Below, piece by piece: positions 28,297 to 37,965 of a DNA stretch of 64,000 nucleotides; the first letter of the stretch is position 1; each line of letters begins with the position of its first letter. A program made the translations under genes and the position numbers. Under the pieces are notes generated by a model. It was given only the letters and a program-made list of their open reading frames with translations, ran no database searches and was not told the origin of the DNA. Source of the stretch: Granulosicoccus sp036478565 (GTDB lineage Bacteria > Pseudomonadota > Gammaproteobacteria > Granulosicoccales > Granulosicoccaceae); contig OZ245050.1 of assembly GCA_965224525.1 (NCBI GenBank), forward strand, positions 1,860,001-1,924,000, read 5' to 3'.

Positions 28297-28821
28297 ATGA
28301 GTGACGGAGAAAGAGAAAAAAAGAGGAAAATAGTATCGTCACGACATTTGGCCAATTCTGAAGGTTGGCAATTGTCTGAGTTTGAATACGGGCTTATTAT
28401 TGCCTACAATGGTTTTAGCCGCTGGATGTCAAAATGTATGCAGGCAGCAGGTAATCTCGAAATGAGTAGTCTGGACATACTAGTTTTGCATCATATCAAC
28501 CATCGCGCAAAGCAAAAAAAATTATCAGATATCTGTTTTCTACTTAATATTGAAGACTCTCATACTGTTAATTATGCGATTAAAAAACTGTTGAAAGCGC
28601 AGTTGATTGAGGGCAACAAGCTGGGTAAAGAGATGTACTACAGTACAACTAAATCAGGCTATGCCCTGTGCGATAAATACAGGGAAATCCGTGAACAGTG
28701 TCTGTTGGATAGCCTGACACGCCTCAATATCAATCCGGATGACTTAAGCGAATTCGCCGCAGTATTGCGTACGCTGTCGGGGCTATACGATCAGGCATCC
28801 AGATCAGCATCTTCTTTATAA
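28297..28821 (+). CDS. MarR-like winged-helix regulator
   Basis: A 174-residue protein with a winged helix at about 55-125: S-S-L-D-I-L-V-L-H-H-I, the recognition region I-E-D-S-H-T-V-N-Y-A-I-K-K-L, and the wing L-G-K-E-M-Y-Y-S-T-T. The N-terminal 20 residues are basic. The helix around it should provide dimerisation as in MarR proteins. Last gene of the sox locus and convergent to the TRAP genes with an 11-base gap; the likely targets are the sox operon and the TRAP promoter. Confidence 0.75.
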   Translation: MSDGEREKKRKIVSSRHLANSEGWQLSEFEYGLIIAYNGFSRWMSKCMQAAGNLEMSSLDILVLHHINHRAKQKKLSDICFLLNIEDSHTVNYAIKKLLKAQLIEGNKLGKEMYYSTTKSGYALCDKYREIREQCLLDSLTRLNINPDDLSEFAAVLRTLSGLYDQASRSASSL

Positions 28822-28832
28822 TTGGCTGGTGC

Positions 28833-30134
28833 TTATTTATCCATTAGCGCGGGAAGCCCTGTGACAATAGAGGGGAATGCAGTAATGAGCGCTACTGCCA
28901 GGAGCAACAACATAAAGAAAGGGAATGCTGCTTTTGCTATTTTTAGTATATCAATGCCGGTTAGCCCCTGAATGACAAATAGATTGAAACCTACCGGAGG
29001 GGTAATTTGCGACATCTCAACAACAATGACCAGATAAATTCCAAACCACAGAGGGTCAAGGCCAGCGCCCTCGACAATTGGCATGACAATCGACGTTGTC
29101 AGAACAACAACTGAGATTCCATCCAGAAAGCACCCCAGGACGATAAAAAATACAGTTAATGCCGCGAGCAATGCATAGGTTGAAAGTCCCAAAGATCCAA
29201 TCCATTCTGCCAGGTGCCTGGGTATACCGGTAAATCCCATTGAAACTGATAAAAACGCTGCTCCAGCCAGAATAAACGCGATCATGCACGATGTGATGGT
29301 TGCTCCCATTAAACTTTCCTTGAGCATTTTTTTACTCAAAGAGCCACTGTACCAAGCGAGTACGACTGACAATACAACGCCAACAGCAGCAGCATCGGTT
29401 GGTGAGGCGACTCCTGTGTAAATTGAACCAATTACTCCAGCAATGAGTGCGATAACCGGAATCAGTCTGCGTGAAGCGCGTAGCTTTTCTTTGAAGGTAT
29501 AACTGGTGCTCTCCTGAGGGAAGCTGTCGCGATGCATCAGCGCATAGGTGATAACGTAGCCGGAAAACAACAGAACAAGCAGGATGCCAGGAAGAACACC
29601 CGCTATAAATAGTCGAGCAATGGATTGTTCTGTAGCGACACCGTAGACAATTAGTATTATAGACGGGGGAATTAACAGTCCCAGTGTAGCGGAGCCTGCC
29701 AGGGTGCCAATCACCAGGTTTTCAGGGTAATTTCTGTTGGCCAGTTCCGGAATGGACATTTTGCCAATAGTTGCTGCAGTTGCGGCAGATGAACCTGAGA
29801 CGGCCGCAAAAATGGCACATCCAAATACGTTCACGTGCAGAAGTTTGCCCGGGATTTTACCGAGCCATGGCGATAGTCCGCTGAACATATCCTCGGACAA
29901 CCGCGATCGTAGCAGGAGTTCTCCCATCAAAATAAACATTGGTAAAGCAGCCAATGCCCAGGAATGGCTGTGACCCCATATAGTGGTAGCTATGATCGGT
30001 CCGATAGGCGCTGAAGACAATAAAAACATGCCTGCCATACCTGTGATGATTAAAGCAAATGCTACCCATATACCCATGCCCAGCAGAGCGACCAGCAAGA
30101 CAAACAACATGACTATGGTAGAAAGATCAGACAT
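28833..30134 (-). CDS. TRAP transporter large permease (DctM family)
   Basis: A 433-residue membrane protein with about twelve helices and the DctM hallmarks: the early G-x-W-V-A-F-A-L loop, A-L-P-M-F-I-L-M-G-E near 60, G-S-S-A-A-T-A-A-T-I-G near 115, P-P-S-I-I-L-I-V-Y-G, and the late Q-I-T-P-P-V-G-F-N-L. It uses the sodium gradient to import an organic acid or zwitterion handed over by the binding protein. Third gene of a TRAP operon of standard order P, Q, M. Confidence 0.92.
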   Translation of the reverse strand: MSDLSTIVMLFVLLVALLGMGIWVAFALIITGMAGMFLLSSAPIGPIIATTIWGHSHSWALAALPMFILMGELLLRSRLSEDMFSGLSPWLGKIPGKLLHVNVFGCAIFAAVSGSSAATAATIGKMSIPELANRNYPENLVIGTLAGSATLGLLIPPSIILIVYGVATEQSIARLFIAGVLPGILLVLLFSGYVITYALMHRDSFPQESTSYTFKEKLRASRRLIPVIALIAGVIGSIYTGVASPTDAAAVGVVLSVVLAWYSGSLSKKMLKESLMGATITSCMIAFILAGAAFLSVSMGFTGIPRHLAEWIGSLGLSTYALLAALTVFFIVLGCFLDGISVVVLTTSIVMPIVEGAGLDPLWFGIYLVIVVEMSQITPPVGFNLFVIQGLTGIDILKIAKAAFPFFMLLLLAVALITAFPSIVTGLPALMDK

Positions 30135-30148
30135 GGCTAACCGGTCTC

Positions 30149-30673
30149 CTAGATTGTTTCATGCTGAACGATAACTGGTTCTTTTCTCTGCAATGTCTGC
30201 AGCAGCAAATCAACCAGTGCTATCGATAGTATAAGCAGACCCAAGCAAACAATACTTTGCGGGACCCATAAGGGAATCACCACCATGCCTGGAGAAACAT
30301 CACCGTACCTTAACGAATCATAAGTCAGCAATACCATATTGTATAAAGCGAATAGGGCAACTGCTGAGCAAATTGCCAATGATAGAATTTCAGAGACGAG
30401 TCTTGGGCCTGTAGGCATACGGCTGAGAAACAATGTAACTCGAATGTGGCCACCTCTTGTCAGCGTGTAAGCCAGAGCCAAAAATGATGAGGAAGCCAGG
30501 AAGAATCCGGCAAAATCGGCGTAGGACGGAATGGTCAGACTGACACTTGACCCCAGTAGCTTTGTGGCTAGGTTGAAAATAACCTGAAGGGTCACTAGCA
30601 AACAAATTAGTGCTATTAGGGCTGCAGCCAATGCACCACTCCACTCGTACAGTCGATCCAGATTCTTGCGCAT
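30149..30673 (-). CDS. TRAP transporter small permease (DctQ family)
   Basis: A 174-residue protein with four predicted membrane helices and the DctQ pattern of charged residues between helices 2 and 3 (T-R-G-G-H-I-R-V-T-L-F). It pairs with the large permease and lies 14 bases upstream of it. DctQ sequences are poorly conserved, so the assignment rests on topology, this loop and the neighbours. Confidence 0.88.
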   Translation of the reverse strand: MRKNLDRLYEWSGALAAALIALICLLVTLQVIFNLATKLLGSSVSLTIPSYADFAGFFLASSSFLALAYTLTRGGHIRVTLFLSRMPTGPRLVSEILSLAICSAVALFALYNMVLLTYDSLRYGDVSPGMVVIPLWVPQSIVCLGLLILSIALVDLLLQTLQRKEPVIVQHETI

Positions 30674-30751
30674 GGTTTCAGCTCTGGCGGTGGATAGAGT
30701 TGATAGTAGTGTTTGCGGCGATACAATTTGAATCGCCGTAAATCATGAAGA

Positions 30752-31729
30752 TTACTGAGCGTAAGCGTCCAGGATAGTTTTTGCTTCATCGGAGGCTGAC
30801 GCGTTCCAGTCTTCCTGCATTTTTGCACCGATTTCCTGTAATCCCGTCATTAATGTTTCGCTGGGCGTGACAACTGACATACCGTTACTTTGCAGGTCAT
30901 CAGTCTTGGTTGCTGTTTCCTCCTTACTCATCTCCCAGCCGCGGTCTTCCGCGTTGGCGGCAGCTTCGAGAACCGAAGCTTGAACTGACTCGCTTAAGCC
31001 GTCGAATGCTTTCTTGTTAACAACAACGATATTTTTAGGTACCCATGCATTAATGGGAGAGTAGAAATCGACAAAATCCCAGGCTTTAGTATTTACACCA
31101 GTAGAGGGGGAGGTGATCATCGCCTCTACTTGACCTGTTGAAAATGCTTGCGGAATGTCCGGTGCTTCAACCTGAGTTGGTGCGGCACCTGCAAGTTTTG
31201 CGAATAGCTCGAGCGAGGCGTTGTAGGCTCTGAACTTTAATCCCTTGAGATCATCAGTCGCTGTGATTTCATTTTTTGTATACAGCCCTTGTGGGGGCCA
31301 AGGCACCGAAAACAGAGGCATCAGATTTTGCTTGGCCAACAATGTTTCTATAACAGGCTTTTGAGCGCTCCACAATTTTCCTGCCTGATCGTAGCTGGTT
31401 GCCACAAATGGTTGTGAATCAACGCCATAGGCGGCATCTTCATTGGATAGACGTGACAGGAAAAACTCGCCGATTGCGACCTGATTGCTGCGGACAGCAT
31501 TTTTAATCTCAGGGTGTTTAATCAGTGAGCCGGCGGAATGAACGGTTATGTTTAGCTCGCCAGAGGTCGCTTCTTTAACGTCATTGGCAAATTGAATGAT
31601 GTTGGCAGTGTGGAATGTTTTGTCGGGATAGGGTGTTGGCATGTCCCAGTCAGTTGCGAATGCGGTACCTGCGCTAAACAGACTTGCAGTGAGAATGGCC
31701 ATAGTTTTTGCAAAGTCGAGTCTTTTCAT
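30752..31729 (-). CDS. TRAP transporter substrate-binding protein (DctP family)
   Basis: A 325-residue periplasmic binding protein. Signal peptide at 1-26 (ends F-A-T). The mature part has the DctP signature D-L-K-G-L-K-F-R-A-Y-N near residue 155, whose Arg normally binds the carboxylate of the ligand, and V-E-A-M-I-T-S-P near 205. Start 31729 has AGGATC upstream; the longer frame to 31765 is less likely. Given its place next to the sox/CoA genes the ligand is probably the N-methylated acid degraded there, as inference. Confidence 0.9.
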   Translation of the reverse strand: MKRLDFAKTMAILTASLFSAGTAFATDWDMPTPYPDKTFHTANIIQFANDVKEATSGELNITVHSAGSLIKHPEIKNAVRSNQVAIGEFFLSRLSNEDAAYGVDSQPFVATSYDQAGKLWSAQKPVIETLLAKQNLMPLFSVPWPPQGLYTKNEITATDDLKGLKFRAYNASLELFAKLAGAAPTQVEAPDIPQAFSTGQVEAMITSPSTGVNTKAWDFVDFYSPINAWVPKNIVVVNKKAFDGLSESVQASVLEAAANAEDRGWEMSKEETATKTDDLQSNGMSVVTPSETLMTGLQEIGAKMQEDWNASASDEAKTILDAYAQ

Positions 31730-31783
31730 TTTGATCCTGCTCCGATGGGCTTTGAGTACAAACACTCGTGCACTGATTTAATT

Positions 31784-31810
31784 CGTTTTTTTCGTTAAAA
31801 CGATAAAACG
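31784..31810. promoter_or_regulatory. AT-rich dyad upstream of the TRAP operon
   Basis: An inverted repeat with inner arms TCGTT and AACGA two bases apart and outer arms CGTTTT and AAAACG, offset by one base. It sits 55-81 bases upstream of the dctP-type start, where an operator for the neighbouring MarR-like regulator could be. No matching site was seen upstream of soxB. Confidence 0.35.
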
Positions 31811-32061
31811 CCAGTGATATGACAGCATATTAACAATAAAATGAGCCTAATCGCAAATTCGGATTCATTTCGGAGCACCCATTTCAAAAACGGTTAAGTT
31901 GCGTGACAGAAGCAGCCTGGTATCCGGACGGTTGTATTAGAAGTCGATGTGTGTAGACCAGCCCCGAACCGGGTTCATGGTAGGGCAAGTATCACTAGGT
32001 AGTTGCACAGATAAAAAATACTAGAGAATCTACCTATAAGTTTCGTAGGTGAATTCTTTAA

Positions 32062-32142
32062 GAGGCTGAAAGGGAGGGGGCAGTTCATCCAGGTATCGCA
32101 GCGTATTCGTACTTGGCTAGTCAGGTGCAAATGTTGGCTTGA
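32062..32142 (+). pseudogene. 3'-end scrap of a third copy of the giant gene
   Basis: The 23 bases at 32081-32103 match the end of both giant genes with one difference to the first copy (coding for Q-F-I-Q-V-S-Q-R). Upstream GCTGAAAGGG also matches, and downstream the similarity runs to a TGA at 32140-32142 that aligns with the first copy's stop codon, but a one-base deletion puts that stop out of frame. It is a decayed end of a tandem paralogue. The rest of 31811-32334 holds no gene that I can see. Confidence 0.6.
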
Positions 32143-32334
32143 GAAAATGGTTAATGACCATAGCGACAACACAGCAGAGGTTGTCAGCCATCGATACGGT
32201 ATGTTGGTCTCCACGATAGCTGTCAATCATGAGCGAGTTGACCCTGAAATCAACAAAAGAGCAACGCTAGAACTAGGGTAAATCCCTATTGTCACAGAGG
32301 CTTATTGCTAATATTGTTGGTGCATCGTTGGTAG

Positions 32335-35300
32335 GTGAATGAATTGACAATGTTTGAAACTGGTGCGCGACCAGTGGTAAGTACAAGATCATTGGAGAAA
32401 AAACAACTATCCGAGGTGGTAGGCGAGCGTACAAAGATTGAAAAATTGTTGGCCAAAAGTACGGTATTGGAACAACTGCAAACGGGGTCGAGCACGAAGT
32501 TTTCGGGTCAGGAGGAACACTCGGGCAGCAAGATTGGTAAAAACAAAAAAAACGCTATTGAATTATTACGCGAAAATAGACCGAGTCAGCATTTTAATGG
32601 TGTAGCGGACGGCCTGGGCAAGATTGCACTTGAAACCGTTCAGGGTGTGGCAGAACTGGGTGTCAGTGCAATAAAAACCGGCTATGACCTGTTGCTTGGT
32701 CCTGTTGTCTCTGAGGTTGAGCTCGCAGCTGAAGAGGTAACCGGTCAGGATGTTCAATTTCCAGAATGGGTGCCGGATAGCGACCGAGGTGTTGAACGCC
32801 TGCAAACAGGTGCTGGCGTTGTCGCTGAGATGGTGTTGAATCCCGAGATGATTGTTGATGCGGTTGTGGACCCGATCACGCAAGCCTGGGAGCAAGGTCG
32901 GTACGGAGAAGCGGTTGGCCGAGGGCTTGGAGAGGTATTCAGCATTGTTGCTGGTGCGCAAGGGGGCCGCAAGCTTTTTAATGAAATAGGAACTCCCCCC
33001 GTTATTGCAGAGATACCAATTATGCAATGGTCGCCGGATCGAGTTTCACCATGGAGTCCGGATAAAACCTTATTGCAAGAAATTAACAAAATACAGGAGA
33101 TTTACAAACTCCGTTCTTTAGATAATTGTGTCAATTGCGCCATTGTGACTGATGCGGCATTGGCCGGTCATCCGGCATCAGCCAATATTATGTATAACGG
33201 ATTTGGCAATATGGCTGATCTGGAAAAGCACTTTGATAGTGCATTTGGAAAGTATGAATGGATTCAGGGTATTTCAGAAACACTGATGAAAGCTGGAAAT
33301 GGAGCGCGCGGCGTTGTTGCAGCAAGTCGAGGATTGCGAGACCTTGGACATGTGTTTAATGCCTACAACGACCACGGTGTTATTAGGTATATCGATGGAC
33401 AATCAGGCTTTGATGCGCTGGGCGACATAGGCTATCAAGGCTTTTCATTGATGAGAACCAATTTGGTTGACGATAAATATCTGGCTGGTTCGGCATTTAA
33501 AGTTCTTCAAACTGTCGCGCCAGGATCAGAGCTATTTTCTGCCGTTGATAGTGATGATATAGGCTTACTGGTTGTAGATGAGCAGGAGCTTGATTCCAAA
33601 CCACCATTTCTATTCGGTACAACAGCGCTCAAACCCGTTAGCGATGCAACAGATGCGAATGAGCCTGACGGAGCGGTTGACACGGTCCTGGATTGGTTGT
33701 TTGGCAAAGCCGAAGCCGGAGAGCTTGAATCGTCTAGCGGCACAGGTACTGCAAGTGTATCGGGAGATAGCGCTGAAGCCATAGTGGACGAGCTTGATAC
33801 TAGCTTTGAACGTGTCAATATTGAGCTGACAGGTATCGCCCTTAACAATGGCTGGGAGTTACCTTCAGCACCACCGCTAGATCAACCGGATGGCTGGGGA
33901 ACCGATGCAAATATCATTGGCGCGATCAATGATATGCGTACATCGGCTATTCATGGTTTTAATTTGACACCATTGAAAGAGGCAGAGGAAGCTCAGGCGA
34001 TATCGATCTATAGGGCAGCCGTTGCCAATGATGACGAGACCAGAGCATTGTCTCTGGCTACCGCGCTGACGTTGCCTGATAACCGGTCAGCGCTGAATAG
34101 TCTGTTAAACAACTGGGGCACCGTTGTACGCGGTGAGCGATCCTTGAACTCGGTTCTCGGGGTTGAAGCATCCGATGAAGAGCGAAGTATCGGTGATCAG
34201 CAGATTGTAGAAGAAAACCTGGCACGATTGAATCGAAACGGGCCGCGGTTGACCGCTGACGAGGAAGACACCATCCGGGAAAGTGCGGAGCGCTCTGGTG
34301 CAGCAGATGATGATCCTGAGACACCAGAGATCGCACCTGAGGTTGTGGTATCTGCAGCAGAAGCTAACAGTGATCCGGTGGTAATAGAAACCGACAAAGC
34401 CACCGTGATAGGCACATTTGATTCGGATTTTGTCGTTGAGTCTTACGATCAGGGTGTTGCCGCAATCAACGGTGTTCGAGAAACCAGCGGACAGCCACCG
34501 CTGACGGCGGACGAAGAAGCGATTGCGTTACGGGTTTATAACGCCAGCATTGCCGATGGAGACAAACCGAACGTGGCGCTGGGCGTGGCGGAACTGCTGA
34601 CGAGTCCGGATAACACAGCGTTGTTGGCACACGTCATAGAAAATAAGAAAAACATTGAGTCAGGGGGCGAATCGTTGCTTTCAGTGGTGGGTTTCGGGCC
34701 GAAGCAGGAACGAGGAGAAGGTGAATCTGCGGTAGTTGGCACCAACATAGCGCGCTTGAACAATGGCCAGAGTGTGCTCGATGAGCAGGCATCGAACGAG
34801 ATGCGGATGCTGCACACGGGTGTGACGAATGCGGGAGAGGCGATCATTGAGTTTAATGAGCTGGGCGGGCTGGAGACGGATTTAACGGCCGAGCAGGAGG
34901 TGGATTTTATGCTGATCTTTGAGCAGGTGGTGGGCGAAGGGAGCACGCCGGCAGAGGCGGCACTGATGGCGCGCCACCTGCTGGACCCGGAGAACGTCTC
35001 GACGCTTGCGTTGCTGAAGGGCGATCTGGCGAGGGTTACGGCGATGCTGTCGGAAGGCAAGACACTGGCGGAGGTGGTGTCGGAGAAAGAGGTTGGGCAG
35101 ATCGAGAGCATGAGCACGTTCAGTAGTGATGTTGATGCTCTGATCAAGTTTCACCAGGCGGCGGGCAACGCCGAAGGCGTGTTGATGCTGACGATGATCA
35201 GAGGGATCGTTGATACGGCCAAAGCGCATGCCACAGAAGAGAACCCGGTGTTGGCCGATGGTGCGGCGATCATGGAGTTGTCGAAGGCGACGGGCAAGAG

Positions 35301-37911
35301 CTTCAAGCAGCTGATGAAGATGATCGGCGAGGGCGATGCGGTTGCGTATGCGGCGGTGATGGATGATTTTGGCCGGGGTTATCGGGCCAATGCGAATGAG
35401 GACCAGATAAAGACCTCGGCGTATTCGCTGCGCGGCTTTGGGGATCTGACCTATGCGATAGGGCAAGGTCAGGACAGTAAAGAGGCGATGGCGGCCGGGG
35501 TGATGTTATCGGGTGCGGCCGATTTCTATGTGGGGTTGTTACACGAGGACAGCAACGGTGTAACGGCGACAGGTGGTGGCCTGTCACTGGCCGGCTCGGC
35601 GGTGGCCGCATTCGGTATTTTGTCGGATAACCCGGAGATGACGCAGGTCGGCAAACAGTGGGCCACAGCGGCCTCGATGCTGGGCGGGGACTCGGTCACG
35701 ACGCTGATCAACAGCGGGGACTACAGCGGAGCGGGGGTCAAAGGGGTTCAGCTGGGTTTTAGTGTCGCAGGGGCGATCATCGGGGGCAACGAGGGAGAGA
35801 CATACGGTCAGGTAGGGGCGGTACTGGGCACCGGCTATGACCTGTTCAAGGCGGGCGAGGCGGCGATGAATGGCGGAGGCGGAGCCGGTGCGGTGGTGGC
35901 GCTGGGTATGACGGCGGCGGTGCAGGTGTCGCAGATGTTCGATGTGGAGCTGCCGGAGGAGTTTCTGGAGATGGGCGGCACACTGGCGAGTGCACTGACG
36001 TTTGAGGCAGGCCAGGAGGTGGCGGTAGCGGTGATCGCAGAATCGACGGACATGCTGGTCAGTGCGGCCGCCTCGGTAGGCTATGAGATGACGTATGTTG
36101 AGGCGCTGAACGTAGTCGAAGGCATAGCGGAGATAGGCGGTTATGTGTACGCAGCCTACAAGCTGGTGACGTTGGGCTTTGAGATCGCGGAGATTGCCGA
36201 CAACGATGAGTTGGATGATACGACCAAAGCGACGCAGTCGATGAATGCGGTGAGCTCATTTTTGGGCTCCCTGGCGGTGTCGGCGGCGATGGCGGGGACG
36301 GCCAGTGCGGCGGCGGCGAACATCTGGAATCCGGTGGGTTGGGCTCTGGCGATAGCGGCCGTAGGCATAAACACAGCCTCGGCGATCACTGACATGGCCG
36401 ATAACGGAGTGGACCAATACAATGTGGGTCAGCTGCTGTTGGGTGATCTATCCAAGATTTTGTTCTGGGCCCACGGGATGGAGGAGCCGGAGGTGAACAT
36501 GAATTTTTGGACAAGCAGTGCGCAGACTCAGAGCACGGACCCGAAGGATATAGCGGCGCTGAACAATGGTGCCACGGATGCGGATGGACTGGTGATGCAC
36601 ACCGGAGCCGATGGCGATGGGGGCAAGGATGCGTACCTGCAAGTCGAGAGCCCGTTTGGCATCATTGGTTTTTCGATCCATGAGCTGGAGGACAAGGGGC
36701 GGGGCGAGCGCTTTGAGGTGGTGGATGATTTCAAGCCGATGTTCTTGTATATGCGCTCGATAGATGAAGGGTTGGCGGCGGGGTTGAACGCGGCGGATGC
36801 GTTGAATGGTCAGGCGGGTCTGAGCATGAGTTCGTACGGGTCGGGTTTGGCAGGCAACCGTATCCATCAGGCAACCGATGCGGCGGATATGGATTTTGCG
36901 CAGATGGTGGACAGTCGTTACACCAGCCTGTCGGATCGACTGGCCGACAGTGGCACGGTGGCGGGCCAGGCGCTCAATGCGTGGATGGACGGGGTGGGCA
37001 AGAAGACGATCGATGAGTCAGGAGAGGCGTATACGATAGCGGCGGCGATAGCGAAGAGCCCGGTGTTGTTGACGCTGGCGCCGCGGGTGATAGAGCGGAT
37101 GTTGAACACGGTGGAGCCAGGCTCGATAAAGCATGTGATTGAACAGCTGACGCAGACGGTTGGGACGTATGTGTCAGCGCGCGATAACCCGTTGGTGCAG
37201 ACCGGGCGGCCGATGGATGAGAACCAGTTGATGGACTTCACCATTGCGCACCTGGGGTTGACGGAGGACTATCGGTTTAGCACAGCGCCGAAGGTGGATG
37301 CGCCGGAGAGGGGTGAGGTGCTGACGGCGATGGCGGGCATTCCACAAGAGGTGCAGGATCTGGCGTTGCAGTTGAATGAAGGGGGTATGCGGGATATGCC
37401 GGGTGGTGTTGCGTTGCTGGGGCGTGCGGACTGGAACGATAAGTTTTATCAGTTGGTGGTAAACGGGGAGCTGGATACGTACCGTTACCGCGGCGGTGAC
37501 GAGCCACACTTTGAGAAGGTATCGCGAGTGATAGCGGACTTGAGCGGGGACTACAACAACTGGCCACCGGGGCATGCAGAAGGGTTGGGTGTTGACTGGG
37601 TGCAGTTGGAGGCCGAAGGCGCAAGGACAGGTAACGGTCAGTGGGTGAGAGACCTGGAGGATCCGGAGGTGTTGCGTGCGATGAGTGCAGAGGAGACGGA
37701 CTTGTTAAGACGGGCACTGGTGCTGGGAAGTGACATGCAGAAGTTGGGCAAAGATGTGAAGGTGCTGGGTTTGTCAGCGTTTGGTGAGCCAGGGTTGGTA
37801 GAGGTATTGATAGAGGGCAAGCAGCACGCGTACAAGCTGAAAGGGGATCAGTTCATTCAGGTATCGCAGCGCAATTTGCATCTGGCTAATCCGGCTCAGA
37901 TGGCGGCTTGA
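32335..37911 (+). CDS. Giant repeat protein with papain-fold (Tox-PL-like) domain, copy 1
   Basis: An 1858-residue protein without a clear signal peptide. Residues 1-60 are hydrophilic; 75-215 contain small helical segments. Residues 255-390 resemble the papain-fold toxin family (glutamine deamidase type): N-C265-V-N-C268-A, then G-H339-V-F-N and Y-I-D354-G-Q-S-G, forming a Cys-His-Asp set. Residues 525-650, 700-830 and 832-922 are three degenerate repeats (P-L-T-x-x-E near the start, R-L-N near the end). Residues 1030-1370 are Gly/Ala-rich and membrane-like; 1400-1858 is a soluble unknown region. GTG 32335 is the first start; ATG 32350 with AGGTGA upstream is an alternative. Function unknown; a toxin-like effector is the best guess. 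Confidence 0.75.
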   Translation: MNELTMFETGARPVVSTRSLEKKQLSEVVGERTKIEKLLAKSTVLEQLQTGSSTKFSGQEEHSGSKIGKNKKNAIELLRENRPSQHFNGVADGLGKIALETVQGVAELGVSAIKTGYDLLLGPVVSEVELAAEEVTGQDVQFPEWVPDSDRGVERLQTGAGVVAEMVLNPEMIVDAVVDPITQAWEQGRYGEAVGRGLGEVFSIVAGAQGGRKLFNEIGTPPVIAEIPIMQWSPDRVSPWSPDKTLLQEINKIQEIYKLRSLDNCVNCAIVTDAALAGHPASANIMYNGFGNMADLEKHFDSAFGKYEWIQGISETLMKAGNGARGVVAASRGLRDLGHVFNAYNDHGVIRYIDGQSGFDALGDIGYQGFSLMRTNLVDDKYLAGSAFKVLQTVAPGSELFSAVDSDDIGLLVVDEQELDSKPPFLFGTTALKPVSDATDANEPDGAVDTVLDWLFGKAEAGELESSSGTGTASVSGDSAEAIVDELDTSFERVNIELTGIALNNGWELPSAPPLDQPDGWGTDANIIGAINDMRTSAIHGFNLTPLKEAEEAQAISIYRAAVANDDETRALSLATALTLPDNRSALNSLLNNWGTVVRGERSLNSVLGVEASDEERSIGDQQIVEENLARLNRNGPRLTADEEDTIRESAERSGAADDDPETPEIAPEVVVSAAEANSDPVVIETDKATVIGTFDSDFVVESYDQGVAAINGVRETSGQPPLTADEEAIALRVYNASIADGDKPNVALGVAELLTSPDNTALLAHVIENKKNIESGGESLLSVVGFGPKQERGEGESAVVGTNIARLNNGQSVLDEQASNEMRMLHTGVTNAGEAIIEFNELGGLETDLTAEQEVDFMLIFEQVVGEGSTPAEAALMARHLLDPENVSTLALLKGDLARVTAMLSEGKTLAEVVSEKEVGQIESMSTFSSDVDALIKFHQAAGNAEGVLMLTMIRGIVDTAKAHATEENPVLADGAAIMELSKATGKSFKQLMKMIGEGDAVAYAAVMDDFGRGYRANANEDQIKTSAYSLRGFGDLTYAIGQGQDSKEAMAAGVMLSGAADFYVGLLHEDSNGVTATGGGLSLAGSAVAAFGILSDNPEMTQVGKQWATAASMLGGDSVTTLINSGDYSGAGVKGVQLGFSVAGAIIGGNEGETYGQVGAVLGTGYDLFKAGEAAMNGGGGAGAVVALGMTAAVQVSQMFDVELPEEFLEMGGTLASALTFEAGQEVAVAVIAESTDMLVSAAASVGYEMTYVEALNVVEGIAEIGGYVYAAYKLVTLGFEIAEIADNDELDDTTKATQSMNAVSSFLGSLAVSAAMAGTASAAAANIWNPVGWALAIAAVGINTASAITDMADNGVDQYNVGQLLLGDLSKILFWAHGMEEPEVNMNFWTSSAQTQSTDPKDIAALNNGATDADGLVMHTGADGDGGKDAYLQVESPFGIIGFSIHELEDKGRGERFEVVDDFKPMFLYMRSIDEGLAAGLNAADALNGQAGLSMSSYGSGLAGNRIHQATDAADMDFAQMVDSRYTSLSDRLADSGTVAGQALNAWMDGVGKKTIDESGEAYTIAAAIAKSPVLLTLAPRVIERMLNTVEPGSIKHVIEQLTQTVGTYVSARDNPLVQTGRPMDENQLMDFTIAHLGLTEDYRFSTAPKVDAPERGEVLTAMAGIPQEVQDLALQLNEGGMRDMPGGVALLGRADWNDKFYQLVVNGELDTYRYRGGDEPHFEKVSRVIADLSGDYNNWPPGHAEGLGVDWVQLEAEGARTGNGQWVRDLEDPEVLRAMSAEETDLLRRALVLGSDMQKLGKDVKVLGLSAFGEPGLVEVLIEGKQHAYKLKGDQFIQVSQRNLHLANPAQMAA

Positions 37912-37937
37912 AACATATTGAAAAGCTGATACCGAAA

Positions 37938-37965
37938 GCGCAATAGCACAGTAGAGTTATTGCGC
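37938..37965. terminator. Stem-loop after giant gene copy 1
   Basis: A perfect 8-base stem, GCGCAATA and TATTGCGC, with a 12-base loop, 27 bases after the stop codon. No T-run follows, so it may be a weak terminator or an RNA-stabilising hairpin. The 295-base gap to copy 2 holds no convincing gene. Confidence 0.35.

Noticed and set aside
35303..37717. Several proline-, serine- and arginine-rich minus-strand frames inside the giant genes (repeated in copy 2)
   Set aside because: They appear identically in both copies only because the plus-strand coding region is duplicated, and their biased composition follows from G-rich codons on the coding strand.
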